Source: JARYMI01 sp037444845
GTDB lineage: Bacteria > Acidobacteriota > Aminicenantia > Aminicenantales > UBA8522
Length of the DNA stretch: 23,407 nucleotides
Direction of reading: 5' to 3'
Assembly (NCBI GenBank): GCA_037444845.1
Contig: JBBILQ010000044.1
Location: 1-23,407, forward strand
Positions 1 to 7,053 of this stretch are shown piece by piece. The position numbers and the translations under genes are program-made. The notes under the pieces were generated by a model. That model saw nothing but the letters and a program-made list of their open reading frames with translations, searched no databases and had not been told where the DNA came from. Position 1 is the stretch's first letter, and every line of letters starts with the position of its first letter.

Positions 1-88
1 CCCACATGGGGAGAGGAGATTTTTTCCTTTCATTTCGTGAATAGTCCAGGCTAGAGAAAAAAATCGGCCGTAAACGGTCATTATTTGA
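1..88. other. Left-edge sequence, possible tail of an upstream gene
   Basis: The first frame is open from base 1 to a TAG at 52-54 (17 codons) and could be the C-terminus of a gene that starts outside the window. tolB is the usual neighbour of pal, but too little is visible to identify it, and the other two forward frames also stay open until bases 38-44. A small GC stem (GGCCG, loop TAAA, CGGTC, with one G-T pair) lies at about 67-80 and is followed by an A/T-rich stretch. It could be a weak terminator but has no clear T-run. Confidence 0.2.
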
Positions 89-118
89 TTGACAAGGATA
101 ATTTTAATCGGATAAAAT
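89..118 (+). promoter_or_regulatory. Sigma70-type promoter of the pal operon
   Basis: The -35 TTGACA is at 89-94 and the -10 TAAAAT at 113-118, with an 18-base spacer. The predicted start near 125 gives a leader of about 50 bases to the pal ATG at 175. A perfect purine-rich Shine-Dalgarno (AGGAGG) lies just before that ATG. The -35 is a full consensus match and the -10 a five-of-six match. Confidence 0.7.
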
Positions 119-174
119 ATGAGCCCGAAGGGTGATTACCCAAGAAATCCAACTCAAAAAGAGGAGGAAAAGGA

Positions 175-729
175 ATGACCAAAAAAATCGTCATCTTCCT
201 GATCGTCTCGGCCTTGGTATTTTTCTTCTTTGTCAGCTGCAAGCCTAAGGCAAAAATGGCTCCTCCACCGCCTCCTCCGGTGAAAGAGCAGCCCAAAGTG
301 GAAAAGGTCGAAGAAGCGCCGGCCATCAGGAAACCGGTTCTGACAGAGGAAGAAATCTTCATGTCCAAGTCCCTCGAGGAAATCAATTTAGAAGCTCCGC
401 TGAAGATGATCCATTTCGATTACGACCGCTATTTCATCCGGGAAGATGCCAAGCCTGTCCTCGAAGCTGATGCAGCCTGGCTCAAAAAGTTTCGAAGCGC
501 CAAGGTTCTCATTGAAGGCCATTGTGACGAAAGAGGCACGGAAGAGTACAACCTGGCGCTCGGCGAAAGACGGGCCAAAAGCACGTTTGATTATCTCGTC
601 TCTCTCGGCATCTCGCCCGAAAGAATGAAAATCATTTCATACGGCAAGAGCCAACCCTTGGACCCTGGTCACAACGAAATCGCCTGGCAGAAGAACAGGA
701 GAGCTCAGTTTCTGATTATCGAAAAATAA
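175..729 (+). CDS. pal: Peptidoglycan-associated lipoprotein Pal
   Basis: Pal is an outer-membrane lipoprotein of the Tol-Pal system. It binds peptidoglycan non-covalently and helps constrict the outer membrane at division. The 184-residue protein starts with a hydrophobic signal peptide and a lipobox-like FVSC with the lipidated Cys at 22, although Phe at -3 is atypical. A proline-rich linker (about 30-50) follows, then an OmpA-family C-terminal domain (about 75-184). That domain contains EGHCDERGTEEYN and LGERRA, the Pal peptidoglycan-binding signature, and ends near NRRAQF. The ATG at 175 has a strong AGGAGG-type ribosome site. cpoB follows after 10 bases, the usual Tol-Pal order; tolQRAB are not visible and may lie to the left. 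Confidence 0.93.
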   Translation: MTKKIVIFLIVSALVFFFFVSCKPKAKMAPPPPPPVKEQPKVEKVEEAPAIRKPVLTEEEIFMSKSLEEINLEAPLKMIHFDYDRYFIREDAKPVLEADAAWLKKFRSAKVLIEGHCDERGTEEYNLALGERRAKSTFDYLVSLGISPERMKIISYGKSQPLDPGHNEIAWQKNRRAQFLIIEK

Positions 730-739
730 GCGTCTGTTC

Positions 740-1621
740 ATGAATAAAAGGCTCCTGGGAACGGGCGCACTCCTCTTTTTGTTCCTCCTCTTAGCGGCAG
801 GCCAGGACAAAAGCAAAAAGGCTTATGAGCTGATTTACGAAGACATCCAGGTTTTAAAAAAGCAGCTCATGGCCTTGGAGGCAAGGCTGGCCAAGGATGC
901 GGCTGACATCCAATCCCTTGGCGAACAAGTCAGGCAGGTCCAGAACCAAATCAAGACCATCCAGCAGGTCCAGACAGATTTTCGGGAGGGAATCAAGAGC
1001 ATCTCTCCTCAGTATCAAGTTCTCCTGGACAAGGTCGATCAGATCAATCTGATCCTGGCCCGGATTTCCGAAGACCTCTTGGTTCTCAAAGGGCCCCACG
1101 CTCCGCCTTCGATCCCGGCAGAGGCACCCAAAGAAAGCCGGCCAACCCCCGGTGAAAAAAAACCGCCGGAGCAGAAAAAGGAGCTGCCGAAAGCAGGCGA
1201 TAAGGCTGTGCCTCCACTCCCTGCCCTTTCCCCCCAGGATGTCTACAACACAGCTTACGCCGACTACCTCCAGGGGAATTTTGACCTGGCCATTGACGGT
1301 TTCAAAATCTACCGTGACAACTTCCCCGAAAGCCCTCTGGCTGACAATGCCCTCTTCTGGATCGGCGAATGCCATTTCAGCCAAAAAAAATTCGGGGCCG
1401 CGATAGAGGAATTCAACGACCTGATCCTGAACTATCCTCAGAGCGATAAAATAGCCGCGACGTACCTAAAGAAAGGACTCGCGCTGGCCGAACTGGGGAG
1501 GAAAGAAGAAGCCCTGATGGTTTTAAAACTGCTTCTGGGCAAGTACCCTTTTGAGGAAGAAGCCAGGATTGCCCAGGATAAAATCAAAGATTTGGTTCCT
1601 AAGGATGAGAGACGTCAATAG
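740..1621 (+). CDS. cpoB: Cell division coordinator CpoB (YbgF), Tol-Pal associated TPR protein
   Basis: CpoB is a periplasmic protein that links outer-membrane constriction by Tol-Pal to peptidoglycan synthesis. The 293-residue product has an uncleaved-looking N-terminal hydrophobic stretch or signal peptide (about 4-21, no lipobox Cys). A long heptad-rich coiled coil (about 28-115) follows, then a Pro/Lys-rich linker (about 120-160), then TPR-like repeats (about 168-285) with the typical A-x-Y-L-x-G-N-F-x-x-A and G-E-C-x-x-x-x-x-x-F-x-x-A-I patterns. This coiled coil, linker, TPR order is the YbgF/CpoB architecture. It starts 10 bases after pal with no clear Shine-Dalgarno, so it is probably translationally coupled. 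Its 3' end overlaps ssb by 17 bases. Confidence 0.88.
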   Translation: MNKRLLGTGALLFLFLLLAAGQDKSKKAYELIYEDIQVLKKQLMALEARLAKDAADIQSLGEQVRQVQNQIKTIQQVQTDFREGIKSISPQYQVLLDKVDQINLILARISEDLLVLKGPHAPPSIPAEAPKESRPTPGEKKPPEQKKELPKAGDKAVPPLPALSPQDVYNTAYADYLQGNFDLAIDGFKIYRDNFPESPLADNALFWIGECHFSQKKFGAAIEEFNDLILNYPQSDKIAATYLKKGLALAELGRKEEALMVLKLLLGKYPFEEEARIAQDKIKDLVPKDERRQ

Positions 1622-2066
1622 TCTTAATAAGGTCATCCTCATCGGGCGGCTGGGCGGCAAGCCCGACCTCCGTTACCTTCCCCAAAAAGAGCGGGCTGTG
1701 ACCAGGTTCTCAATCGCCACGAACGAACGTTTCTTCAACCCCGCGACCAGCGAAAGCCATGTCCGGGCCGAATGGCACCGGGTCATCGCCTGGGGAAAGC
1801 TGGCTGAATTCTGCGAAAAATACCTCACCCAGGGGAAACAGGTCTATATCGAAGGAAAACTCAGAACCAGAAGCTGGCAGGACCGGGACGGGAACAAGAG
1901 GTCGACGACGGAAATCGAAGCCCAGAACATCATTCTTCTGGGGAGACGGGAAGAGGCCGTTGAAACTGAGCCTTTCCCTGGAGAGGCTTCTCCGACAGAA
2001 TTCCCGGCAGCGGAGGAATCCGGGCTTGCCGAAGAAGGCGAAGGGGAAGACGAAGTCCCCTTTTAA
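1605..2066 (+). CDS. ssb: Single-stranded DNA-binding protein SSB
   Basis: SSB coats single-stranded DNA during replication, recombination and repair and recruits partner proteins through its acidic tail. The 153-residue protein has an OB fold at about 1-112, with NKVILIGRLGGKPDLRY at the start, then EWHRVIAWGKLAEFCEKYL and QVYIEGKLRTRSW. A Pro/Glu-rich linker leads to the acidic C-terminal tip EDEVPF, close to the classical DDDIPF. I chose the ATG at 1605 because it starts directly at the family N-terminus; the frame is open further upstream to 1551. The gene overlaps the cpoB 3' end by 17 bases and has no well-spaced Shine-Dalgarno, so coupled translation is likely. Sharing a transcript with Tol-Pal genes is not a functional link I can explain. 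Confidence 0.95.
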   Translation: MRDVNSLNKVILIGRLGGKPDLRYLPQKERAVTRFSIATNERFFNPATSESHVRAEWHRVIAWGKLAEFCEKYLTQGKQVYIEGKLRTRSWQDRDGNKRSTTEIEAQNIILLGRREEAVETEPFPGEASPTEFPAAEESGLAEEGEGEDEVPF

Positions 2067-2161
2067 GAACGATCTCCGCTCGAATCGTCAGGCGGAGCGC
2101 CTATCCTCCCGATTCGGGACTTTAAACCAAGAGCCAAACACGTTTTGGATTGTGGACATCC
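2067..2161. other. ssb-cupin spacer with two small inverted repeats
   Basis: CTCCGC (2074-2079) pairs with GCGGAG (2092-2097) across a 12-base loop. The palindrome TCCCGATTCGGGA is at 2107-2119. Neither is followed by a T-run, so they do not make a convincing terminator; they could be mRNA stability or processing hairpins. I see no promoter in this spacer. Confidence 0.3.
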
Positions 2162-2545
2162 ATGGATAAAAAAAGCAAGGCCGAGAAAAAATTCAGGGGG
2201 ATGATTCGAGAAGACATCCGCCCCTGGGGAAAGTTCCGCGCCTATCCCCATGCCCAAGCCAGGAGTCTTAAGATCATCACCGTCAACCCCGGCGCTGCTC
2301 TTTCTCTCCAGTCCCACCGCCGCCGGAGTGAATTCTGGGTTGTCCTCGATAGAGGCCTGGAAATCACCATCGGCGAGGAAACCTGGCAGCCAGAAAGGGG
2401 AGAAGAGGTTTTCATCCCCAAAAAAATTCCCCACCGCCTCCGCTGCGTTGGCGTTGAACCGGCCCGCGTCATGGAGGTCTGGATCGGCCGCTCAACAGAA
2501 AGGGATATCGTCAGGCTTCAGGATGATTACGGACGGACCTCCTGA
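2162..2545 (+). CDS. Cupin protein, mannose-6-phosphate isomerase type II-like
   Basis: This 127-residue protein resembles the stand-alone C-terminal cupin domain of bifunctional mannose-1-phosphate guanylyltransferase/mannose-6-phosphate isomerases. Visible family features are RPWGKFRAY near 20, NPGAALSLQSHRRRSEFW at about 42-59, an IPKKIPHRL segment near 86 with the second cupin His, and EVWIGR...DIVRLQDDYGR at the end. The conserved His and Glu positions suggest a metal site. By family, the likely reaction is interconversion of mannose-6-P and fructose-6-P, feeding GDP-mannose for surface sugars, but the exact substrate is not shown. The ATG at 2162 fits the family start; an in-frame TTG at 2150 would add four residues. 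No good Shine-Dalgarno is present. It ends 31 bases from the convergent ptsI. Confidence 0.75.
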   Translation: MDKKSKAEKKFRGMIREDIRPWGKFRAYPHAQARSLKIITVNPGAALSLQSHRRRSEFWVVLDRGLEITIGEETWQPERGEEVFIPKKIPHRLRCVGVEPARVMEVWIGRSTERDIVRLQDDYGRTS

Positions 2546-2576
2546 TACGTCGGGACGACTCTTCAGAGAAGCGAGA

Positions 2577-4346
2577 TCAAATGGCCTGTCCCATCAGAAA
2601 GGCTTTGGGATGCTTGAGTAAAATTCGCTCGATGATGTGTTCCTCGATGTCTTGAGCTGTTTTTAGGCCGAGAGCTTCCTCGACGGCTTTTTCCACCGTT
2701 CTCAGCTCGACTGAGCGAAGCGTCTTTTTTATTCGCGGGATAAAAATCGGGTTCATGCTGAACTTCCTCAGCCCGAAACCGAACAGGATCAAGGCGGAAA
2801 GGGGGTCGGCTGCCATCTCTCCGCAGACGGTGACATCTCTTCCTTCCCTCAGAGACGCCTCAATAATAAACTTGACCAGACGCAACACCGACGGGTGAAG
2901 AGGCTTGTATAAATAGGAGACGAACTCGTTGCTTCGGTCGACCGCCAAGTGGTACTGAATGAGGTCGTTCGTGCCGATGCTGATGTAATCGACTTCTTTG
3001 ACCAAGATATCAGCGATAGCCGCCGCGGCCGGGACCTCGATCATGATGCCGAGAGGGATCTGCCGGTCAAACCTGATCCTCTCCTTCTCCAGTTCCTCCT
3101 TGACTTCTTCAAAAAGAAGCTTGACCTCGCCGATTTCTTCAACCTCGGTGATCATCGGGATCAGGATACGAACGTTTTTCGCCAGGCTGGCTCTGAGGAT
3201 GGCGCGAAGCTGAGTCCTGAAAAGGTCCCTGTTCTTGAGGGAGAACCGGATAGCCCTGAGGCCGAGAGCAGGGTTCGGCTCTTTTTCAATTTTCAGCTGG
3301 GGGAGGCTCTTTTCGCCTCCGATATCGACCGTCCTTATATAGACAGGCAACGGATAGACTGACTTAGCGATCCGGGAGTAAACTGAAAAGTGATCTTCTT
3401 CTGTAGGCAGAGTCTCCTTCTGCAAGAAAATGAATTCAGACCTGAAAAGCCCTATCCCTTCTGCTCCAAAAGAAAAGGCCATGTTGACTTCCTCTGGCAG
3501 CTCGATGTTGGCCAGCGGACAAAACCTCACCTCATCCAGGGTGACAGATTTCAACTTGGCCGTCTTCTTTAGCTCCCGGAAATACTTATCGTACTTTTCC
3601 TTTTTACCCTGGAATTCCTTCTTGATAGCGAGCGGCGGATTGATGATGACCTCTCCGTCCGTCCCATCGACAATCAGGTAATCATCGCTCTTGACTTGTT
3701 GAGTGATATTATGGAGGCCAACGACAGCCGGAATGTTCAAGGACCGGGCCAGGATGGCCGTGTGAGAGGTCGGACCGCCCACGTCCATAGCCACTGCCAG
3801 GACGTTTCCCTCGCTGAGCCTCATAGCGGCCTCCGAAGGAAGAAGCTCGTGGGCCACAAGGATCGTCTTCCTAGAATCGCAGGCATTGCCTTTTGGCGGC
3901 TTCTTCACCTCGAGGTTTCCATAAATCCTGGACAGGACGTCGGAGACGTCGAACTTACGCTGCCGGAAATAGTCATCGTCGAGCGAATCAAAAAGATTCT
4001 GGTATTTCCTGTTGACCTGGCTCAGCGCCCATTCAGCTCTGGCTCTTTCTTCCTCGACGATCTTTTCGACAGCCGAGAAAAGCGCTCGATCTTCCAGGAT
4101 AAGGAGATGGGCATCAAGAATAAAGGCATGCTCTTCGCCCATTTTAGTGCTGACGTCCTTCTTCAGCTCTAACAGTTCTTCTTTCGTCCTCTCCGCCGCT
4201 TTCCTCAGCCTCTTCAGCTCCCAACGCACCCGAGCCCGCGGAATGATCTCTTTCCTGGCCGTGAAAACAACCCTTTCAGAAAAACATACCTCTCCCATGC
4301 CGATTCCGGGCGAGACGCCGATTCCTCGGAGCCTGATAAACGACAT
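2577..4346 (-). CDS. ptsI: PTS Enzyme I (phosphoenolpyruvate-protein phosphotransferase)
   Basis: Enzyme I takes phosphate from phosphoenolpyruvate and passes it to His15 of HPr, in the cytoplasm. The 589-residue protein is slightly longer than the usual ~575. The N-terminal part holds the HPr-binding helical domain (about 20-145) and the phosphohistidine domain with the active His195 in GGPTSHTAILA. The C-terminal PEP-binding barrel shows Arg302 in GIGLFRSEF, the PNPALGLRAIR motif, IGTNDLIQYHLAVDR (about 457-471) and the catalytic Cys508 in VTVCGEMAADP. There is no N-terminal GAF domain, so this is a plain EI and not the EI-Ntr (PtsP) form. It lies 3 bases after ptsH and is the last gene of the minus-strand operon. 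No sugar permease gene accompanies it here. Confidence 0.96.
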   Translation of the reverse strand: MSFIRLRGIGVSPGIGMGEVCFSERVVFTARKEIIPRARVRWELKRLRKAAERTKEELLELKKDVSTKMGEEHAFILDAHLLILEDRALFSAVEKIVEEERARAEWALSQVNRKYQNLFDSLDDDYFRQRKFDVSDVLSRIYGNLEVKKPPKGNACDSRKTILVAHELLPSEAAMRLSEGNVLAVAMDVGGPTSHTAILARSLNIPAVVGLHNITQQVKSDDYLIVDGTDGEVIINPPLAIKKEFQGKKEKYDKYFRELKKTAKLKSVTLDEVRFCPLANIELPEEVNMAFSFGAEGIGLFRSEFIFLQKETLPTEEDHFSVYSRIAKSVYPLPVYIRTVDIGGEKSLPQLKIEKEPNPALGLRAIRFSLKNRDLFRTQLRAILRASLAKNVRILIPMITEVEEIGEVKLLFEEVKEELEKERIRFDRQIPLGIMIEVPAAAAIADILVKEVDYISIGTNDLIQYHLAVDRSNEFVSYLYKPLHPSVLRLVKFIIEASLREGRDVTVCGEMAADPLSALILFGFGLRKFSMNPIFIPRIKKTLRSVELRTVEKAVEEALGLKTAQDIEEHIIERILLKHPKAFLMGQAI

Positions 4347-4349
4347 GAC

Positions 4350-4619
4350 CTACTCGTTTTCTCCGAAATTTCCGTTGACGAGCTTCACCAAAGCGTTCAT
4401 GGCCTCTTCTTCATCCTTTCCCGAAACACGGATCATGATCGGTGTCCCCTGGGTGGCTGCCAGCGTCAGAATGCCAAGGATGCTCTTGCCATCGATCTCG
4501 GTTTCGTCCTTGACGATCTTGACGGCCGAGCTGAAGCGGTTGGCCATGTTGACAAACTTAACGGCCGCCCGGGCATGCAGGCCCAGTTTATTCTTAACAA
4601 CAATTTCCTTCTCAACCAT
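4350..4619 (-). CDS. ptsH: Phosphocarrier protein HPr
   Basis: HPr relays phosphate from Enzyme I to EIIA proteins. Counting from the ATG at 4619 gives an 89-residue protein with the active histidine exactly at 15 (KLGLHARAA) and the regulatory serine exactly at 46 (DGKSILGIL), the canonical numbering. This supports that start over the in-frame GTG at 4631, which adds four residues and has no Shine-Dalgarno. Ala18 replaces the usual Pro after HAR. Having both His15 and Ser46, together with an hprK gene three genes upstream in the same operon, means HPr can in principle be phosphorylated at both sites. It sits between EIIA-Man and ptsI with almost no spacing. Confidence 0.94.
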   Translation of the reverse strand: MVEKEIVVKNKLGLHARAAVKFVNMANRFSSAVKIVKDETEIDGKSILGILTLAATQGTPIMIRVSGKDEEEAMNALVKLVNGNFGENE

Positions 4620-4633
4620 TTCATCCAGCACGT

Positions 4634-5038
4634 CTACTGCTTTGCGCTCAACAGGGCACTGGCAAGGTGGATGTTCTTCTTCCCTTGCTCGACGACCTTT
4701 CTGGCCACTTCCTTCAAATTGTTGCTTCTCTGGAGAGAGACGAATTTGATGAGCATCGGAAGGTTGACGCCGGTGATGATTTCCACCTGATTGTCTTTGA
4801 GAAAACTGAAGCTCAGGTTGGAGGGAGTTCCGCCGAACATGTCGGTGAAAATGATGACGCCGTTTTTCTGATCAACCTTTTTCATGCTCTGGTTGATCTT
4901 CTTCTTGGAGTCATCGACGTCGTTATACCAGCCGATGGAAATGGCCTCGATGTTTGGTGCTTCCCCCAAAATAATGGTGAGGGCGTTGAGAAGCTCTTCA
5001 GCCAGCCTGCCGTGGGAAACGATTATCCCGCCTATCAT
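4634..5038 (-). CDS. PTS EIIA component, mannose family
   Basis: This 134-residue protein is a single-domain EIIA of the mannose/sorbose family. It accepts phosphate from HPr on His9, in GIIVSHGRLAEELLNA, and shows the family motif FTDMFGGTPSN at about 65-75. In sugar-transporting systems it passes phosphate to an EIIB-Man with EIIC/EIID permeases, but none of these is in the window, so here it may have a regulatory partner or work with components encoded elsewhere. A gap of 62 bases separates it from rapZ, the longest gap inside this operon. I see no promoter or terminator there. It ends 14 bases before the chosen ptsH start. Confidence 0.88.
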   Translation of the reverse strand: MIGGIIVSHGRLAEELLNALTIILGEAPNIEAISIGWYNDVDDSKKKINQSMKKVDQKNGVIIFTDMFGGTPSNLSFSFLKDNQVEIITGVNLPMLIKFVSLQRSNNLKEVARKVVEQGKKNIHLASALLSAKQ

Positions 5039-5100
5039 TTTTTCGCTGTCATCCGCGCAAGGTCAGGCCTCGTTCAGGACCGCCCCTGAAATCCTTTCTC

Positions 5101-5958
5101 TTACTTGAACGCATCTCGGTGATAGACTTTTATATCATACCTTTTGCGCCGAAGAAAGTCCTTCAGCGTGTCCGCGATGACAACCGACCGGTGCTTCCCC
5201 CCCGTGCATCCGATGGAAATCGTCAGGTAGCTCTTCCCTTCTGCCACGAACCTGGGGATAAGATATTCGAGAAACAGCTTCAGCTTTTCCAGAAAATCCC
5301 TGGTCTCCCTCGATTTGAGAACGTAATCCCTGACTTTCCTGCTCTTTCCGCTCTTTCCCCGCAGGTCATCGATATAAAAAGGATTCGGCAGAAAGCGCGT
5401 GTCAAAAATAAGGTCGGAATCAGCGGGCACGCCGTACTTGTACCCGAAGCTCACCAGGCCGATCTGGAGGGCCTGTCTTTTTTTCTTAACCAGCCGCTTG
5501 GTGAGCAAGTCTTTAAGCTGGTTGATGTTTATCGTTGACGTGTCAAACACTTCGTCTGCCATCTCCTTGATGGGCGCAAGCCTCCTTCTCTCCAGGCGAA
5601 TGGCCTCGATAACGGACTTGTTGCGCATGATGGGATGGGGCCGGCGTGTCTCACTGAACCTTTTCAGCAGGGTCTCATCTGAGGCATCCAAAAAGATAAG
5701 CTTGGGGGAGGCTCTTTTCTTGATTTGTTCCAGGGCCTTGGGGAATTCAGATAAGAAACCGGGCTCTCTCATATCGACGACGAGGGCGATTTTTTCTATC
5801 TCGACTTCCTTCCTCAGCCAGAGGTTAATCAGGCTCGGGATCAGCTTGGCGGGCAAGTTGTCGACGCAGTAGTAACCCAAATCCTCCAAGAACCGGCTGG
5901 CGGCCGTCTTCCCCGATCCTGAAATGCCCGTGATGATCAGAAACCTGCTGTCTTTCAT
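5101..5958 (-). CDS. rapZ: RNase adapter protein RapZ (YvcJ/YhbJ family nucleotide-binding protein)
   Basis: RapZ-family proteins bind nucleotides. In E. coli RapZ binds small RNAs and guides RNase E in controlling GlmS and cell-envelope sugar supply; in Bacillus the homologue YvcJ is a GTPase. The 285-residue protein is of normal length. Walker A GISGSGKT is at 11-18, followed by LEDLGYYCVDNLP, VVDMREPG, LIFLDASDETLLKRFSETRRPHP, then the C-terminal VSFGYKYGVP, DTRFLPNPFY and SIGCTGGKHRSV. It ends at HRDAFK, so the Lys/Arg-rich tip of E. coli RapZ is short here. The ATG at 5958 has a well-spaced AGAGGTG ribosome site, although the frame is open to 6027. It follows hprK by 4 bases, and hprK is inserted in the ptsN-rapZ order known from Proteobacteria. 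Confidence 0.95.
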   Translation of the reverse strand: MKDSRFLIITGISGSGKTAASRFLEDLGYYCVDNLPAKLIPSLINLWLRKEVEIEKIALVVDMREPGFLSEFPKALEQIKKRASPKLIFLDASDETLLKRFSETRRPHPIMRNKSVIEAIRLERRRLAPIKEMADEVFDTSTININQLKDLLTKRLVKKKRQALQIGLVSFGYKYGVPADSDLIFDTRFLPNPFYIDDLRGKSGKSRKVRDYVLKSRETRDFLEKLKLFLEYLIPRFVAEGKSYLTISIGCTGGKHRSVVIADTLKDFLRRKRYDIKVYHRDAFK

Positions 5959-5962
5959 GACG

Positions 5963-6562
5963 TCACCTCTTGCCCTTTGGGTATGACAAGGTCCTTTCCA
6001 CTCTCTTGACAATCTCTTGGGAGGCATGATATCCCCTGAGGCGCAAGAGGTGGACTTTGCAGGCGACCTCGATCAGGAGCGCGATGGTTCTCCCAGGGGC
6101 AACGGGCACAATAAGCTGCGGAAGTTTTGTTCCCAAAATCTCATAATCCTCTGGGAATTCAAGCCCGAGCCGGTCGTGTTCATCTCCTCTCTGCCACTTC
6201 TTCAGCTTTATGACGAGGTCCACCCTGGACTGCCGACAGATCGCTCGACGACCGAATATCTCCTTGATGTTGATGATCCCCAAGCCTCTGATTTCCATGA
6301 AATAGCGGCTGACCTGAGGAGATCTCCCGACAAGCCCCCTTCCTTTGCAGTTCACCACCTCCACGACGTCATCGGAGACAAATCGGTGGCCTCTGGAGAC
6401 GAGCTCCAGAGCACTCTCGCTCTTGCCGATGCCGCTGTGACCGATGATCAAGACTCCCAACCCAAAAATCTGGAGAAAGCCGGCGGAGATAATCGCACGC
6501 TCAGGCAATGAGTCAGGTTTGCCGCCAGCTCGCCGGCGAGGAGGATTGTTCCTCTTATTCAT
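5963..6562 (-). CDS. hprK: HPr kinase/phosphorylase, C-terminal catalytic domain only
   Basis: HPrK phosphorylates and dephosphorylates Ser46 of HPr. This 199-residue protein has only the catalytic domain of a family that is usually about 310 residues. The P-loop GHSGIGKS is at 41-48, RGHRFVSDD at 58-65 carries the catalytic Asp region, the signature MEIRGLGIINIKEIFG is at 89-104, and the C-terminal VAPGRTIALLIEVA follows. There is no room for the N-terminal domain upstream, because the intact ptsN overlaps the hprK ATG by 8 bases. It is therefore a genuinely short form and not a frameshift. The usual Asp after the first P-loop Gly is His42. Short HprK proteins are known in alphaproteobacteria, where they mostly act as kinases in regulatory PTS networks; that role here is inference. 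Confidence 0.9.
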   Translation of the reverse strand: MNKRNNPPRRRAGGKPDSLPERAIISAGFLQIFGLGVLIIGHSGIGKSESALELVSRGHRFVSDDVVEVVNCKGRGLVGRSPQVSRYFMEIRGLGIINIKEIFGRRAICRQSRVDLVIKLKKWQRGDEHDRLGLEFPEDYEILGTKLPQLIVPVAPGRTIALLIEVACKVHLLRLRGYHASQEIVKRVERTLSYPKGKR

Positions 6563-7025
6563 TTAACTTTTCTTCTTCTTCCCGGATGATCTCGATTATC
6601 CTTCGCGAGCTCTTGGCTTGGAGAATCTTTTTTGGAAGAGAACTGGCCTTGCGGACAAGGTGGGCTATGGCGGCCAGGATCTGAAGGTTGACACTGGGGT
6701 TGTTGGGAGAGGAGATTACCAAGAAAAAGATGTGAGTCGGCTTGCCATCGATCGAATCAAAATGGACGCCTTTCCTCGATATTGCCAGAATCAACAACGG
6801 ATCCTCGACCTCCTTCAACTTGCAGTGGGGGATGGCGATCCCGTCCCCGATGGCCGTGCTGCCCAACTTTTCCCTTTGGATGAGTTTCTCGTAGAGCTCT
6901 CGGTCTTTCTCGATCTTCTCTTTCTCTTTCAAGAAATTGACCATTTCCTCAAGGGCCGCGTTTCTTTCTTGCGAGACGAGTTCAGAGATGATCATTTCTT
7001 CTGTCAGCAACGCATGAATTTTCAC
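6555..7025 (-). CDS. ptsN: PTS EIIA component, nitrogen regulatory type (PtsN)
   Basis: PtsN is a fructose/Ntr-family EIIA that is phosphorylated on a histidine and regulates other proteins by direct contact rather than by driving transport. The 156-residue protein has the active His67 in GDGIAIPHCK and the conserved LGSTAIG just before it, then the VHFDSIDGKPTHIFFLVISP-like strand. It starts with GTG at 7025, preceded by an AGAGGA ribosome site at good spacing. Its position after rpoN and hpf is the standard arrangement for EIIA-Ntr. Its stop codon overlaps the hprK start by 8 bases. Confidence 0.94.
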   Translation of the reverse strand: MKIHALLTEEMIISELVSQERNAALEEMVNFLKEKEKIEKDRELYEKLIQREKLGSTAIGDGIAIPHCKLKEVEDPLLILAISRKGVHFDSIDGKPTHIFFLVISSPNNPSVNLQILAAIAHLVRKASSLPKKILQAKSSRRIIEIIREEEEKLNE

Positions 7026-7053
7026 GGCCTATCCTCTTTTCACCCCGGTCAGG

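Noticed and set aside
1037..1054. Perfect inverted repeat GATCAGAT-CA-ATCTGATC
   Set aside because: It lies inside the cpoB coiled-coil coding region and encodes ordinary heptad residues; probably chance, with no sign of a regulatory role.
2074..2119. Two hairpins between ssb and the cupin gene as a terminator
   Set aside because: No T-run follows either stem, and the next gene has no promoter of its own in the gap.
3696..4172. 158-codon plus-strand frame inside ptsI
   Set aside because: Shadow of the conserved phosphohistidine domain of Enzyme I; no ribosome site or family motif.
5039..5100. Regulatory element in the 62-base rapZ to EIIA-Man gap
   Set aside because: No promoter, terminator or clear hairpin was found; a five-codon frame upstream of the EIIA start is the only structure and is probably meaningless.
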